Below are positions 43,241-55,207 of a DNA stretch of 64,000 nucleotides, in pieces. Positions within the stretch are counted from its first letter, which is position 1. Each line of letters opens with the position of its first letter. Both the position numbers and the translations under genes were made by a program. A model generated the notes under the pieces. It ran no database searches, was not told the DNA's origin, and saw only the letters and a program-made list of their open reading frames with translations. This DNA is from Omphalotus guepiniiformis (lineage: Eukaryota > Basidiomycota > Agaricomycetes > Agaricales > Omphalotaceae). Where the stretch lies: assembly GCA_028554645.1 (NCBI GenBank), contig JAQOOI010000022.1, forward strand, positions 186,001-250,000, given 5' to 3'.

Positions 43241-46200
43241 CTAAGACCAAGGATTACTAACCCCCGCAGACCCAATCACAGAAACCTTCTTCCCGCTCCT
43301 GCCTAGCTCATCCCCAATATCCCCATCACCCTCGCCCCCTCCAAAGCTCATCGATATCCCACCCAGAGGCGCAGGCGTACCTAGAGGCGCAGGCGAAGCA
43401 AAAGGGTTATAAACCAAAGAAGTAGATGAACTCCCAAACGACGTGGTGCGGCCCAACGCGGACGGCTCTGGATCAGCCCAAAAAGACCCATCAGAAGACC
43501 CAAACGCAAGTGATGGCGATGGCGATGGCGATGGCGAAGCCCCAGCTGAAGGTATCCCAGCTGAAGGTGAGGCTAACGCTAACGTAGACGTAGACCCAGA
43601 ACCTTCCGCCGAGGCATTTCGGAAAGCGTAGAACGACGACGAGGATGAAGATGATGATGATGAGTAAGAGGGGGGTTTCTCTGGTGGTGGTGCTGCTCCA
43701 AAGGCCGACGACTCCGAAAGATCATTCAAAGACGAACTCGGATTCGGACTCCCCGCTCTAGGCGTACTCTGCCCTGACGCCACACCCACACCCGCACCCA
43801 TCCCCACACCCACACCCAAACCAACAAACGATTTCGCAGGTAACGAAACAGTCCTATTCGAAGGAGGTGGTACCAGTATCGGCGGCACAGGACCACTCGT
43901 ATTCCTCTCCGGCCCCGGTACCCCAAGTTCATCCGCATCAGCAGAATTAGAATTGCCTTTCCCCAAAACTTCTTTAATAGCCTCAAAATCAAATCCTGCA
44001 TGTTTCGGTATCTGGTTTTTCGCCGTCGCCGTCGCTGCTGGTGTCGATGCCGCTGTGGGTGTCGTCGGTGTCGTTGGTATAGAGCCTGAGGGGGACGACG
44101 AAATCTTGAATTTCGAGTCCGATTCTTCTCTGGGAGGTAAATCATCTCCGGCGTCGGTAGAGGTAGATGAAGAGGTGGGGGATGTGGATTTCTTGGTAGT
44201 GGCCCACGAAGCAGCAGAAGGAGGTCTCGAAACATATTTCTGATTCGTACTCTTCTTCTTCCTCCCAAACCAACCACCCTTTTCTTCTTCTTCTTCATTA
44301 ACAACAACCCTATCGCCTTCAAAATCAGGTTCCTAAAAACAACACACAAAATTCAATCTCCAGTTACACCCACACACTCACATACGAAAAAAGGTACGAA
44401 AAGCCACTCACCACAGGATCATCAAAATAATCCGCAAAAACCGGAAACCCCAACTGATCCAAAATCAACGGCATAAAAGTCCTATAACTCATATGTCCCG
44501 CAATCTTATCCGTAACATCAACATTCTCCAACCCAGGAACACCCCCAATAGGTCTCAACCCAGCAACAGTACCCACACCACCACTAGTAGCTCTAAAAAG
44601 ATAATTCAGCACCCAATCATTCCTCGCAAACCCATTAACATATCTCCCACTAACAACCGTTCGAGTTTCAAGCCACGTTTTTGTTGATACGGATAATGTT
44701 GCTCCGAGGAGGATGACATCTTGGACTATACCGTAGGCTTTGTGTTTGGCTAGTTCGAGTAGGGCGTAGAATATTACTCTGGCGCCTAGGGAGAATCCGA
44801 TTAGGGTTATTGGTCGGACGCCTAGATGTCTTTGGAGAAGTACGTCGGCTAGGACACCACCTGCTGCTCTGGCTCGGTCGAGTGCGTTGTTCCATGGGTT
44901 GTCAATTAGGTATCCGAGTTTCGTTAGGACTAAATAAATAATAATTAATTTAGATTGAGCGTTTTTTTGGGAAATGGTGATAACTCACTAATTGGCCATT
45001 GAAGCGCACTCATCAACGTAGTCATCACCGTCGCTTGTAATACCGTCTGCCCAATCTGCGAAAGAACTTCTCCTGTAAGAATCTTCAAAGCTCCTCCAGT
45101 TTCCCTAATCATTTCCGGTTCCCAAAGTGCACAAAACACGTCCCCAACAATAGGATCCAACACACTAAAAGGTAATCGCGGGTCATCCAATGCACCATTC
45201 AAGAACCCAGAAAAAATTCAATTAATTACTTAGTGAAAGCCGAAAAAACGGTAAACATACCCAGGAACAGTCAAAACACAATTAACCCTCTTATTATTAT
45301 GCAACGGCAACAACTCAAACGTCGAAACCTGTTGAGTCCTCCTAGCCATCCCCCTAACCGCAATCCCACTCCCAGTAAGCACCCCCCCAGTCGTAATAAC
45401 CGCCGCCCCAGCCGTCCCCGCAAGAAACCCCGTCGTCCCCGTAATCCCAATAGTCCCCAACGCAGCACCAATCCCAACACCAATAACAGGCGCCAACAAC
45501 CCAGCCGAAAGTCCAATAACCAACCCACCACCAATAGTAGCCAACCCCATCATAACATATCTCTTCTTCCTCCCAGATCTCTGTCTCCCCTCAATAACAT
45601 CCTGATTCTCCATCCTCTCCACATCTTCTTGAATCTCAAGTGCTTCAGTTACTCGACTTTCGAATTTAACGACGTCGAGCCAGCCTAGACCTAGTTTGAC
45701 GGCGACTGATTCGAGGAGAACGCGGGAACGGGCGTCGTAGACGCTGTCGGCGATTATGATTAGGAAGAGGTCGCAGAGGACTGTCCATCGGATATCTAGA
45801 GTAACGTTTTCGTCTGCGGCGGAGAGGGAGGTGGAAACGCCGGGTATGGAGGAGGTGGATGTACCTTCGAGGACTCGAGCAGTGGTTTGGTATGTTGGTG
45901 CTGGTGATGGTTTGGAGCTTGTGTGTTCGGGGGCGGCTTTGGGGCTGGTAGAAGGAGGAGGAGGGGATGTTTCGAGGATTGGTTGGTCGGATATTGATTC
46001 GGAATCTGATTCTGATTCGGGGTCTGATGATTCTGCTGCTGCTTCTGCTTCTGCTGCAGCGCGTGCAGACCGACGAGCTTCTTCTGGATCATATTCGGGG
46101 TTGGCGACGGTATGAGTGGTCATTAGAGCCGGTACGAGATCCATAGCTTGTACGCCATGTTCCGCAAGACTTTCTATCATCTTTTGCTCTATTACGCCAT

Positions 46201-46814
46201 TTCAGCTTTTCCATAATCCACAAAGAATCATCAAAAACCTCCATACCCTGCGTTTCCAATTCCATATGATAATACAACCTAGCCATAATCTTCATCAACC
46301 ACAACTCCATACTCCCAATCGCATTCTTAAATTCCTTTCGATGTGGCAACTGAAGAGCTCTAAGCATCTCCCTGCACGTAAGCGAACAAAGTCCAACATA
46401 AGCAATCCTCTGAGCCTCCGTAAGCAACCCCTTCGTAGCCTGCATCTGACTGAGCGGAGTCATAGCCTTATCCTCATCAAACAAATACTTTGTCCTCAAA
46501 TGAACATCATCACTATCATCCTCCTCAGTTCCCCTCAACCTCGTATACTCACTCTCATTCTGATCCAACTTCGACCTCCATTCATTCCCATAATCATCAA
46601 TATCGAGTAAATTCCCTGTAGCGTTCGCTGCTTGTGCAACGCCGCTACCGCTACCGCTGGAACCCTTGGTTGAGATCTTGTAATGATATTTCTTTTGGTC
46701 TTCTTCATCGAGACCACCTCGTAGTTCGTCCTCGTGGACGACTGGCATATCTTGCCATCCTTCGTCGTCATCGTCGAAGATATTGCTGGGAGGAGGCAAG
46801 GAGGTTGAGGGCAT
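43241..46814 (-). CDS. TMCO4/DUF726-like membrane alpha/beta-hydrolase
   Basis: The minus strand begins MPSTSLPPPSNIFDDDDEGW. An N-terminal helical domain (LTEAQRIAYVGLCSLTCREM) leads to SLAEHGVQAMDLVPALM, an acidic Ser linker and KLGLGWLDVVKFESRVTEAL. A long Gly/Ala-rich double membrane hairpin follows (MGLATIGGGLVIGLSAGLLA and IGAALGTIGITGTTGFLAGT). The hydrolase part carries the nucleophile motif LIGFSLGARVIFYALLELA and DVILLGATLS, with a disordered Ser/Pro C terminus ending SNPWS. This is the fungal TMCO4/Mil1 type. Two irregularities are present. One extra A around 46198-46203 shifts the frame between IMEKLK and VIEQKMIESLAEHG. The acceptor before FLNGALDD (near 45210) reads CTGG where CTAG is expected. 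The substrate is unknown. Confidence 0.85.
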
Positions 46815-47241
46815 CAGGTGGATGACAGGAGCGAAATCAGTAAGACTCGCGTGCCGCGGAGAGTCAACATGTACGGCTACGGCTCGGCTTTGTTCGGCCG
46901 GCGATTGAACCCGGCATATAAATTTTGAATCTCAGCTTGAACCCTCAGACATGATTTACTTCCAAGACACGCTGGGTGAATGGATTTGTGTTGAAGCAAA
47001 CCAATTGCTAATGACGAGCAATCCTCCCAACGTTTTTATTTTTCCTTGACATCGCTTTCCTTGACAACCCTCAGAGAATGACCCAACGTCCTCGGAAAAT
47101 TGAGCCAAGCCCGGGTATTACGTAAACCCACTTGGAAAAAACAAATCAATTGCTCATCCTCACCCAATCATCACGAAAGAAATAAATAATCATTCCTAAA
47201 AAAACATAAAGAATGAAAATCTCAGCTTCACCTCCAGAACC
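46815..47241. promoter_or_regulatory. Divergent promoter region, TMCO4-like / MET1
   Basis: 427 bp between the two head-to-head start codons. An AT-rich CATATAAATTT at about 46915-46925 could serve as a TATA element for either gene. No experimentally defined motif was recognised. Confidence 0.4.
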
Positions 47242-49402
47242 ATGTCCCCATCACCACCACCAACCATGCCACCAACAATATTAACAACAAAAACACCACC
47301 AACCACGAAAACAAAATACCCAACCCCCCAACCCAACGCCTCCCTAATCCTATCCTTCAACCTCCAAAACAAAACAACTCTAATCATCGGCTCAGGAACT
47401 CTAGCTGCCTCGCGTGCATTTGCGGCTCTTGAAGCGAATTCGGAAGTTGTTGTTTTGTGTAAGGGTGGGAAGGGGGGTGTTTGTGAGGAGTTGGGGTGGA
47501 GGGCGGAGAGTGGGGAGGTTAGGGTTGTTGATGTTGATGGGTTGCTGCCGCCAGTACCACCGGTTTCAAGGAGGAGGAGGACGAAGGGGGAGGAAGAGGA
47601 GGATGTGGATGTGGATGCGGTGGAATACTTCCTTGATACGGCGGCAACTGCAAGTACGAAGGGGGGAAGAATAACGTTCGTTTGTATCACAGATACAATC
47701 CTCTGCGGATCGAACTCTACGTCTAGGAGACGCACACGCGAATCAGCAGAAAAAATCTATAACCTCTGTCGGTCCAGGAATATCCTAGTCAACACAACCG
47801 ATATACCTTCCTTGTGTGATTTTTCGTTCACGGCTACGCATCGTTTCGATTTTGCTCCTGATCCCAATCAACCCAATCCCAGCCTCGGTTCCGATTCCGA
47901 TTCCAGCCCCCGTTCTGGTGGTTCTGGTGGTCCTGGTTCCGGCGTAAAATCCTTATCCTCACTCCAAATCGGCGTAACAACAAACGGGAAGGGATGTAGA
48001 TTAGCCGGTCGAATCAAGCGGGAAATCGTTAGTCGGTTGCCTAAAGAAGTCGGTGGGGCTGTTGAGAGAATCGGTCGGATGAGGGAGTTGGCCAAGGAGG
48101 TCGAGGTCGAGGACAAGGAGGATACCAGCGACCTAGGAGATCTCAACGACGAAGACTCCTACGACAACAGCGGTATCCCCACACCAAACCGTCCAGTCCC
48201 CTCACGAACGAATAGTACAAAAATCGAAAGTACCCTCGAAAAAACAATACGTCGTATGAAATGGGTCGCTCAAATAAGCGAATACTATCCTCTTTCCAAG
48301 ATCTCCAAACTAACAGACTCCGAAATGAAACAAATCCTATCCGGAGAACCCCCTTCCCTTTCCCCTTCCCCTCCTCCTCCTCCCTCCCTAAGCCTCCACG
48401 GCCTCCCCCTCCCCCCTCAAAAACCTCACGGTCGCGGCCGAATCCTCCTCGTAGGTTCCGGCCCAGGCCACCCCTCCCTCCTAACCCTCGCAACCCACAC
48501 CGCCCTAACATCCCTCGCAGACCTCGTCCTATCCGATAAACTAGTCCCAGAATCAATCCTCTCTTTAATCCCCCCGGGCGTCGAAATCCGTATCGCTAAA
48601 AAGTTTCCTGGGAATGCTGAGGGTGCTCAGTGTGAGATGATGGAAGCTGCGCTTGAGGCTGCTAGGAGGGGTCTTACTGTTGTTCGTGTATGTCTCATAC
48701 GGTTTCCCACAATGCAAAGTCGTTACTATTCAACTAACAAACCCGTTGCAGCTGAAACAAGGCGACCCAACAATCTACGGCCGCGCAGGCGAAGAACTCC
48801 TCTTCTTCCGCACCCACGGCTACCCACCCCTAATAATCCCCGGAATCTCCTCCTCAATCTCCGGCCCAACATTCTTCAACATCCCAATAACCCAACGCGG
48901 TGCCTCGGAATCATTCATCGTATGTACGGGTGTAGGTCGGAAAGGCAAGAGTATTCAGTTACCTGGATACGAAAGAGGTCGGACGCTTGTTATTCTTATG
49001 GGTGTGGCGAGGTTATCTCAGGTTGTTGGGGCTTTGGTCGACAATGCCGATGCCGATGCTGACGACGGGGATGGGGACGGGACCGGGGCGCGACGAAGGG
49101 CAGGTCCAGCATACCCACTTCACACGCCCATCGCAATAATCGAACGTGCCTCAATGCCAGATCAAAGAATCATAGAATCAACATTACAAAACATCGTCCA
49201 CGCTCTCGAAAATGCAGGAGACCAAAGACCTCCGGGTATGATAATCGTCGGTTGGTCAATTCTATCTTTATGGGGTGAAGGTGATGTTGGTGTTCTTGAT
49301 GAAGGTGCTGAGTTCAAGGATTTGGAACGTGTGGGGAAGTGGCTTGGGGGTGATAGTTGGAGAGTTAGGGAGGGGTTGGATGAGGGGTGGCAAGGGTTAT
49401 AA
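47242..49402 (+). CDS. MET1: Uroporphyrinogen-III C-methyltransferase fused to Met8-like domain
   Basis: Siroheme pathway, which supplies the cofactor of sulfite reductase. Residues about 35-250 resemble the precorrin-2 dehydrogenase/ferrochelatase Rossmann domain (SLILSFNLQNKTTLIIGSGT, ILVNTTDIPSLCDFSF, LQIGVTTNGKGCRLAGRIKR). From about residue 395 the SAM-dependent uroporphyrinogen methyltransferase begins (RILLVGSGPGHPSLLTLATH, ADLVLSDKLVPESIL). One intron (about 48689-48750) joins GLTVVR to LKQGDPTIYGRAGEELLFFR. PLIIPGISSSISGP, FIVCTGVGRKGK and PIAIIERASMPDQRIIESTL complete the domain. The fusion order is that of fungal Met1 and bacterial CysG. Whether the N-terminal domain is catalytic is uncertain. 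It shares a promoter region with the TMCO4-like gene. Confidence 0.9.
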
Positions 49403-49537
49403 GGTATATATAGATATATAGGTAATGCATATATGTATCGTTATCTAGGGATTTGGAATCGTCAGTCAAAGGTGATTTTGAGTTATGCGAAAGAAAAACT
49501 TACACATAAAAGAAAGAAACAAAGAAAGAAAGAAATC

Positions 49538-50498
49538 CTACGTATGCCCATTAACCAATTTCTCAAACTCCTGTCTAATCACCACAATAAACTCAAAAAT
49601 ATCTCTCGTAACTTCAAGCCTTTCCACCAACACAGGAAGTGTCGGAATCGTCGGTGAAGTTTTCAGCACTACAACCCCCCCATACCACGATCAGCTTGCA
49701 AACCCCACAACCAAAACCAAAACCCCCAAAAAACAAGGAAAACGAACACACCTTTATACCCCCGACTAGAAACATCAAGTATAAAACTAAACTCCCTCTC
49801 AGGTTCCTTCACATCAATCCTCCTAAACCGTACCAACAATTGATCCTTCTCAACACCTTCAATAACACATCCCAATAATTCTTCTAATTCTTCAACTTCT
49901 GGTGATGCACGAGATGCGTGGGTACTTAAGGTTGTGCGTTCTTTGCCTTTTTCTATCAAACCCAAACCCAAACCAAATTCAAGTTAAGTGACCCCGTTAG
50001 ACGACACAGAAGATGAGGTGATGAATGGACACACCTCGTTTAAGACTCGAAGCAATAGCTCTATACTCATCAATCTGAGCTTGAATCCCCGCACTTTTCT
50101 CATTCAGAGAAGCAAGTTGTCTCTTAAACGCCGCAACCGAAAGTTCTGCGTCTTTCCTCTCCTTTTGTTCCTTCTCCAGTTCTCCCATCAATACCCATCA
50201 ACCCTCACGCAAAAAAAACCAACCCACCTCCCATCAACTCAATCTCCCTAACCTTACACCCCCTAATCTCACCCTCAACCAAAACAGCCTTCTCACCAAC
50301 CTTCCTCCTCTCACTCTCACTCCTAACCCTCCTCTCACTAATCAAAGAAATACTGCGATTCTTATACGTATTAACAGCCCGCAGGAAATTTTGAGTGGAT
50401 TCTTCGTATATGGAGATTTTGAGGTCGATTTGGGGAGTTGGTTGGGTAAGGAGGGATTTTAGGTCTAGGAGGGGGATTCGGGGGGTGTATTTTGACAT
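49538..50498 (-). CDS. SPC25: Kinetochore protein Spc25
   Basis: Subunit of the NDC80 complex that links kinetochores to spindle microtubules. The start at 50498 gives MSKYTPRIPLLDLKSLL. The N-terminal half is a long coiled coil across two exons (SERRVRSESERRKVGEKA, KEQKERKDAELSVAAFKRQL, AQIDEYRAIASSLKR). The C-terminal RWD globular domain has ELEELLGCVIEGVEKDQLLV, RFRRIDVKEPEREFSFILDV and, after an intron of about 90 bp, VLKTSPTIPTLPVLVERLEV and TRDIFEFIVVIRQEFEKLV. About 210 residues, normal for the family. It is divergent from SRP14, 172 bp away. Confidence 0.88.
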
Positions 50499-50670
50499 TG
50501 TGCGAGGGGAAGGGGTGGGATGGTGGGATGGGATGGGATGGTGGTTGAGGAACGCGTGGGTCACGCGACCGCGACAACGCGGCTTGTTTATTTGGTTATT
50601 TGTCGATGTGTGCCAAGAGCACCTACCGGCGCATTGTTTTACTCCCTCCCAGTGCCTTCTTTAACGGCCA
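50499..50670. promoter_or_regulatory. Compact divergent promoter SPC25/SRP14
   Basis: Only 172 bp separate the two start codons. There is a GATGG/GATGGGATGG repeat at 50519-50545, and CGCGACCGCGACAACGCGG nearby is GC-rich. All transcription signals for both genes must lie here or inside the coding regions. Confidence 0.5.
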
Positions 50671-51448
50671 ATGCAGCTGGTCGACAACGATACGGTTAGT
50701 TGAATCCTACCCACTCCTCACATCTGAAAGCTATTAACACAACACTTTGAACAAACTTGGCAGTTCCTCAAAGAGCTAGCTGCATTATTCGATTCTTCAA
50801 AAACTAGTAATCAAGGTTCGATATGGCTTACGCATAAGAGATGTACGCAAACGTTTCTTGTGGACTTTTTTCTCCGTTGCTGATGCTGATGCTGACTTCT
50901 GCTTTGTGGTTTTGTTTGCGATTGGCAGTGAGTTACGATAAAGATGATACGACGATGAAGAGTGTAGAGGGTATTGATGATGATGATCCTCGTGAATATC
51001 CTTGTCTCGTTAGAGTATCCGATGGTGGAAAAATAAAGTTTTCAACTACAATAAGCCCCCCTCCTTCCCTCCCATACCCGCACCCACACTCACACCCATC
51101 CCCCCCCCCCCCCCTCCCCCTCCCCAGGTTTCCTCCTCCCAACTCCCAACATTCCACCAAACCTACGCAACCCTCCTCAAATCCTCCCTCTCCCCGCACC
51201 TCCGCAAGCGCGACAAAAAACGCGAAAAACAACGGTCAGAGCAAATCGCTCGGAAGAAGAGGAAGTTGATGTTGTTGAGTGAGAGTGAGGGGGTTTTTGT
51301 TGGTGGTGGTGCTAAGAGGGGGAAGGGGAGGAGGCAGAGGCAGAGGAAGGTTAGGGCTTTTATTAGAGGGAAGGAGATTTTGAAGAGGGGGAAGGAGAGG
51401 GAGGAGGGGAGGGGTGGAGGGAAGGGGGAGGAGGTTCCGAAGGTTTAG
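50671..51448 (+). CDS. SRP14: Signal recognition particle 14 kDa subunit
   Basis: Alu-domain subunit of SRP that slows translation elongation during ER targeting. Exon 1 is MQLVDNDT. Exon 2 is FLKELAALFDSSKTSNQGSI then WLTHKR. Exon 3 is LSYDKDD to CLVRVSDGGKIKFSTT. The last exon is VSSSQLPTFHQTYATLLKSS, then LSPHLRKRDKKREKQRSEQ and a very basic Lys/Arg/Gly tail to a stop at 51448. The fold core matches SRP14; the tail is longer than in the human protein. The third intron ends after a poly-C tract (51100-51126) with a proper CAG. No canonical GT donor in the right phase is visible after FSTT, so the junction needs cDNA. Confidence 0.85.
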
Positions 51449-53818
51449 GTGGAGGTAGGTGAGTGAGAGTTGGGATTGGGTTGGGTTGGGTTGGGTTGGT
51501 TGTATATGTTCCGTTCGTTCGTTCGTTGTTGTCGTTTTGTTGTAACTGTGATCTTCTGTTTTGCGCTTACAGGGTATTATACCTGCTGGACATATAGACC
51601 ATTTCCTGCCTAATCCAATGCGTAACGTCCCATTCAGCAGCGAGCTCAAAACATTCTCCTTATTCACTCTGATTCACGCTCCTCATGCGTTTATGACTCT
51701 TTGGAAAGTTTTGACTGAACGACCGCTCAGGCAAGTCTCAATGTCATGGACGGTGTACAGTAAACGTGTACTAGTGTATCGTGTATCGTGTATCGTCATG
51801 CATTCAAATTTCATGATGGACTCATGGAGATGGAGATGGATATAAAGGCGTACGCGTGTAAGCTTAAGGCGATGCGGGTTGAGTTGACAATGAATGCAAC
51901 CAACCATCCGCGTGGGTTTTTCGATGTAGTCGACGTCCGAGTCAATACTATTACTACGCGGTTTACTGTGGTCCTAGTTATCATGGAGGGTCAAGCTGTT
52001 CAGGCCCACTGGCAATCCGACCAATCCAGTTTGGACTCTGGAGAACTCTCCGACTCGCTCGCTCGCTCGTCTTACACGTAGCGCTCGCCGCTCGGGGCCG
52101 CAGAGGCTCTAACAAACTTGAAATGCAGTTCAAACTCTCGCCTCAAGGCCTCTACAGTTGAACCGGGCTTAACGGATTCGGTCAGAACTTACTGATTCAA
52201 CGAAGTATATACCCTTTAATGATAATCCGCATTTCCGTCTATCATTTCCTCAGCGCTCAGGATTTATTACTCGAGCAGCGAACAGATCGCTACTATGCCT
52301 CAGGCCTCAGGATGGACGTCGGACGTTTGAGGAACGTTTGAAGCTGAAGGTTTTTGTGCGGCCTCATGCACAAGGTCTGTTGGTGTGACTTGCGCATGCG
52401 AGCGGTTCGCGCGAGTCGCGACGCGAATGCGCTGCAGGCCGAAGGATGGGACCATCATGCATGGTATTCAGGTATCTACATATATGAGTATCGTTTGTCG
52501 AGACTTAGGATCAGTGTCGTTCGACAGACTCTGACAGACTCCAAGGGGCACCTCAGGCACTACTTACTGGGAATTCTGATTCATCCCAGTTCATCCCGTC
52601 CATATAATATATGTAGAGCCTGTACGACAAATCACCTTCAGAACATCCAACAATATACAACCAGGTACAACCCTCCCGAGTTACATCGGAATCCGGATCC
52701 GGATCGTTTTCATAACATAACATAACATAGTCGAACTCGACAATGATCTACAGCTGAGAAATCAGAGAATCCTGGACTGCCTGATAGCTATGCTATGCAA
52801 GAATTGAAAATCTATATCTATGTGTAGCTACATACCACAACAATGATAGACTGATAGACTGATAGACTGATAGACTGATACTGTACTACCGTTGGCTGGC
52901 ATTGGTTGCAGTTGCTGGCTCACCTAATACAATACAATGTCAAGGCCCCATTGAATAAAAAAGAAAAGAGACTTTCCGATGGAAACCGCCACCGTTCCGT
53001 TGACCATAGGACGAATCTCGCGATTGGAGGTACTGGAGGGAACCGGCGGGAAAATCAAAATTATAATAAGGGAAAATGGACATTGGTCACGCATATAATG
53101 TAATGTCAATGTGTGTGACCATAATATTTTCCGAAACACGCACCACACTGACACTCAGCGTGCAGTGCCTCCCTCAGCGCTACGCGCTACGCTCGGAGGC
53201 TCATACAGTGACACTATTTCCCTATATCTCCCCTCCAACAAAGGGACTCTTTCAAGAAACAGTCAGTCGTATTCACTATCACTTGAGGCTGCAAACCTAG
53301 GGTTTCCCTCTGGCCAATATTGGAGCTGGGGCTGTAACGGTTCTGACGTCTGACTCGAGATTGATAGTCAATCAACGTTACAACAAACGCGATGGGAGGC
53401 TGTACCCCATACCACATCTACGGTCGCGGCGGAATTCCCCTTAACGCAACGCTCTGTAACTCGTTTTCAATCACCCTCGTGTGCCGGTCGTTCGTTTAAT
53501 CCGAATTCACGCTACGCGCTACGCGCTAAGGCTTACTATGACAACCCCGGATATCAATAATAGGATTCCGTTATCCGAAGTTCCTTAAATATCAGAACAC
53601 ACTCAGTCCCATAGGTTTTCTTCACCCTCGTTAGCTTCAGTGTTGCTTACGACGAAGTAAGTTTTTTTTGTGTCCACCCCTTCCCTTTCCTTTTATTATC
53701 TCAACTAACGTATGGATGGATAATCTTTCGTTTTACTATAGTCTTCTGCTGGTCAAAAGATTCCGCCCAATTCTTGATTTACCTCCCTTAATTTTTTTCA
53801 CGACGCCTAACGACCTTC
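51449..53818. other. Long intergenic region
   Basis: 2.4 kb with no convincing gene. A 77-codon stretch after a splice-like TTACAG (from 51573, GIIPAGHIDHFLPNPMRNVP) is open but matches nothing I know. A TGATAGAC tandem repeat lies at 52844-52880, and a CATAACATAACATAACATAG run ends at 52730. The last 200 bp before 53819 are pyrimidine-rich, consistent with a promoter or leader. Confidence 0.45.
52844..52880. repeat. TGATAGAC microsatellite
   Basis: Four and a half head-to-tail copies of the 8-bp unit TGATAGAC, in intergenic DNA. Confidence 0.9.
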
Positions 53819-55207
53819 ATGTCCACCAAATCCCTGTTGATGAAGACTGGAGTCATCGCCTCACCTCTCAAGACTCCTTCTTCACCACGGGGTATCCTCA
53901 AACGCCCACCTCCTCTACCTTTATCACAAACACCCACCCAAACCACCCAAACCGCCGCCCAGACCCCTACCCAAACACCTACAAAAAATCCCTTCCAATT
54001 CGCCGCCACCGCAACCCTAACCGTCCTCATCTCCCCAACTCTAAATCCAGCTATAAAATCCCCACACGTCCATTTCCCACCCTCAGCAAAATTAACATCA
54101 TTATTCTCAACCCACTCTCCAGGTTCTTACGATCGAGGAGCTATAAACGTATCTCCAAATCCGCTTGAGTTACCTGCTTGGGGAGCTAGAGTTTATTCGC
54201 CTTCTTCCGGGGGTTTTGATGTGAATTCTCCGAGGTTAGGTCTGCGCAGTCCGGATTCGGATTTGGATTCGCTGAAGGATGTTGGGCTGGGTAGTCCCGC
54301 TGCAGCTGCGAGTACCACCGCGGGCGCGGGCGCGGACATGCCGAATTCACCGGGATCTGGATTATGGGGAGTATCACTGTTTGATATGAAACCTCCGACA
54401 ACACGTGCTGGTTTCAGATTTCAAGCGTTAGCTTCACAGCCTTCGATTAGACCTGTTAGTGATTTAGGTAAATCACTTAGGTCGTACCCTCGTTCGCCTT
54501 ACCCTTCCGCGCCTACTTCGCCGCTTGTTAGAGTTGGGGTTGATGGTTTCCATGATAAAGAGAAAGGGACAGGGAATGGGAAAGGAAAAGAGAATGTAGT
54601 GGGAAGACCTTTGAGAGCGAAGACTGTTCATGGGGATAATCCTGCTCGTGTTTCTCGCATGAAGAAAAAGGTATCGCCGCCACCGCCACTTGCTGTGCGT
54701 GAAGGTGACGGTCACGACGACGGGATGACGATGATGAAACAACATGTGTCCTCGCCGTATCCGAGAGAATTTCTTAGTCCTCTCATTGAATCACCTCAAC
54801 GAACGATTACACCCGAGTTCGAGGTATCACTTACTCAAGCGTTTTGGCAGTCTATGTCGATGTCTTTGGACTCCTCCGAAGGGGGCGGGAGCGCGTATGG
54901 GATTGGGATGACTTCACCTGGGTTACCGAATATGCCGGTACCTGTTAGTCCGGTGGTTTTTGGGAACGATGAAGGTGTACTTACGGTTTTGGATGAGCGA
55001 TGTGGGACACCTAGGCTTGGTGATTTTAATGGGAATCGCGGATCGATGGGACAGAGATCGATGTTGATGTCTCCTTCGCCTAGTGATCCATTTTCGGCGT
55101 TCCCTTCGTTTGCGGCGGTGTTATCGCTTGAAGGTGAGGGCCAAGGTAGTTGTGGGGCAGAACACGAGACCATTCGGTATCCCCCTCGTGCTGTGATTTC
55201 GGAGTAG
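53819..55207 (+). CDS. Disordered basidiomycete protein, PHVHFPP family (long paralogue)
   Basis: Single-exon frame of 462 codons starting MSTKSLLMKTGVIASPLKTP. It has GILKRPPPLPLS, a Thr/Gln/Pro repeat (QTPTQTTQTAAQTPTQTPT), then the conserved block KSPHVHFPPSAKL, SYDRGAINVSPNPLELPAWG and ARVYSPSS. The rest is Ser/Pro/Gly-rich with short charged patches and a predicted helical segment EFEVSLTQAFWQSMSMSLDS. It shares its block with the gene at 56199-57128 (TPHVHFPP, YDRAPIVVGPNSCELPERG). No enzyme domain, signal peptide or membrane helix. Function unknown. The VHF core resembles a short docking motif, which is speculation. Confidence 0.75.
   Translation: MSTKSLLMKTGVIASPLKTPSSPRGILKRPPPLPLSQTPTQTTQTAAQTPTQTPTKNPFQFAATATLTVLISPTLNPAIKSPHVHFPPSAKLTSLFSTHSPGSYDRGAINVSPNPLELPAWGARVYSPSSGGFDVNSPRLGLRSPDSDLDSLKDVGLGSPAAAASTTAGAGADMPNSPGSGLWGVSLFDMKPPTTRAGFRFQALASQPSIRPVSDLGKSLRSYPRSPYPSAPTSPLVRVGVDGFHDKEKGTGNGKGKENVVGRPLRAKTVHGDNPARVSRMKKKVSPPPPLAVREGDGHDDGMTMMKQHVSSPYPREFLSPLIESPQRTITPEFEVSLTQAFWQSMSMSLDSSEGGGSAYGIGMTSPGLPNMPVPVSPVVFGNDEGVLTVLDERCGTPRLGDFNGNRGSMGQRSMLMSPSPSDPFSAFPSFAAVLSLEGEGQGSCGAEHETIRYPPRAVISE

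Noticed and set aside
43726..44349. 207-codon Arg/Leu-rich minus-strand frame
   Set aside because: Alternative frame of the TMCO4-like C-terminal exon. Arg/Pro/Leu richness is a frame-shift artefact of Ser/Pro codons.
46900..46930. CGGCGATTGAACCCGGC resembling a T arm
   Set aside because: No D arm, A box or acceptor stem was found on either strand, so it is not called as a tRNA.
51561..51845. 94-codon frame after SRP14 (GIIPAGHIDHF)
   Set aside because: Preceded by a splice-like TTACAG, but SRP14 already ends at 51448 and the peptide matches nothing known. Treated as intergenic.
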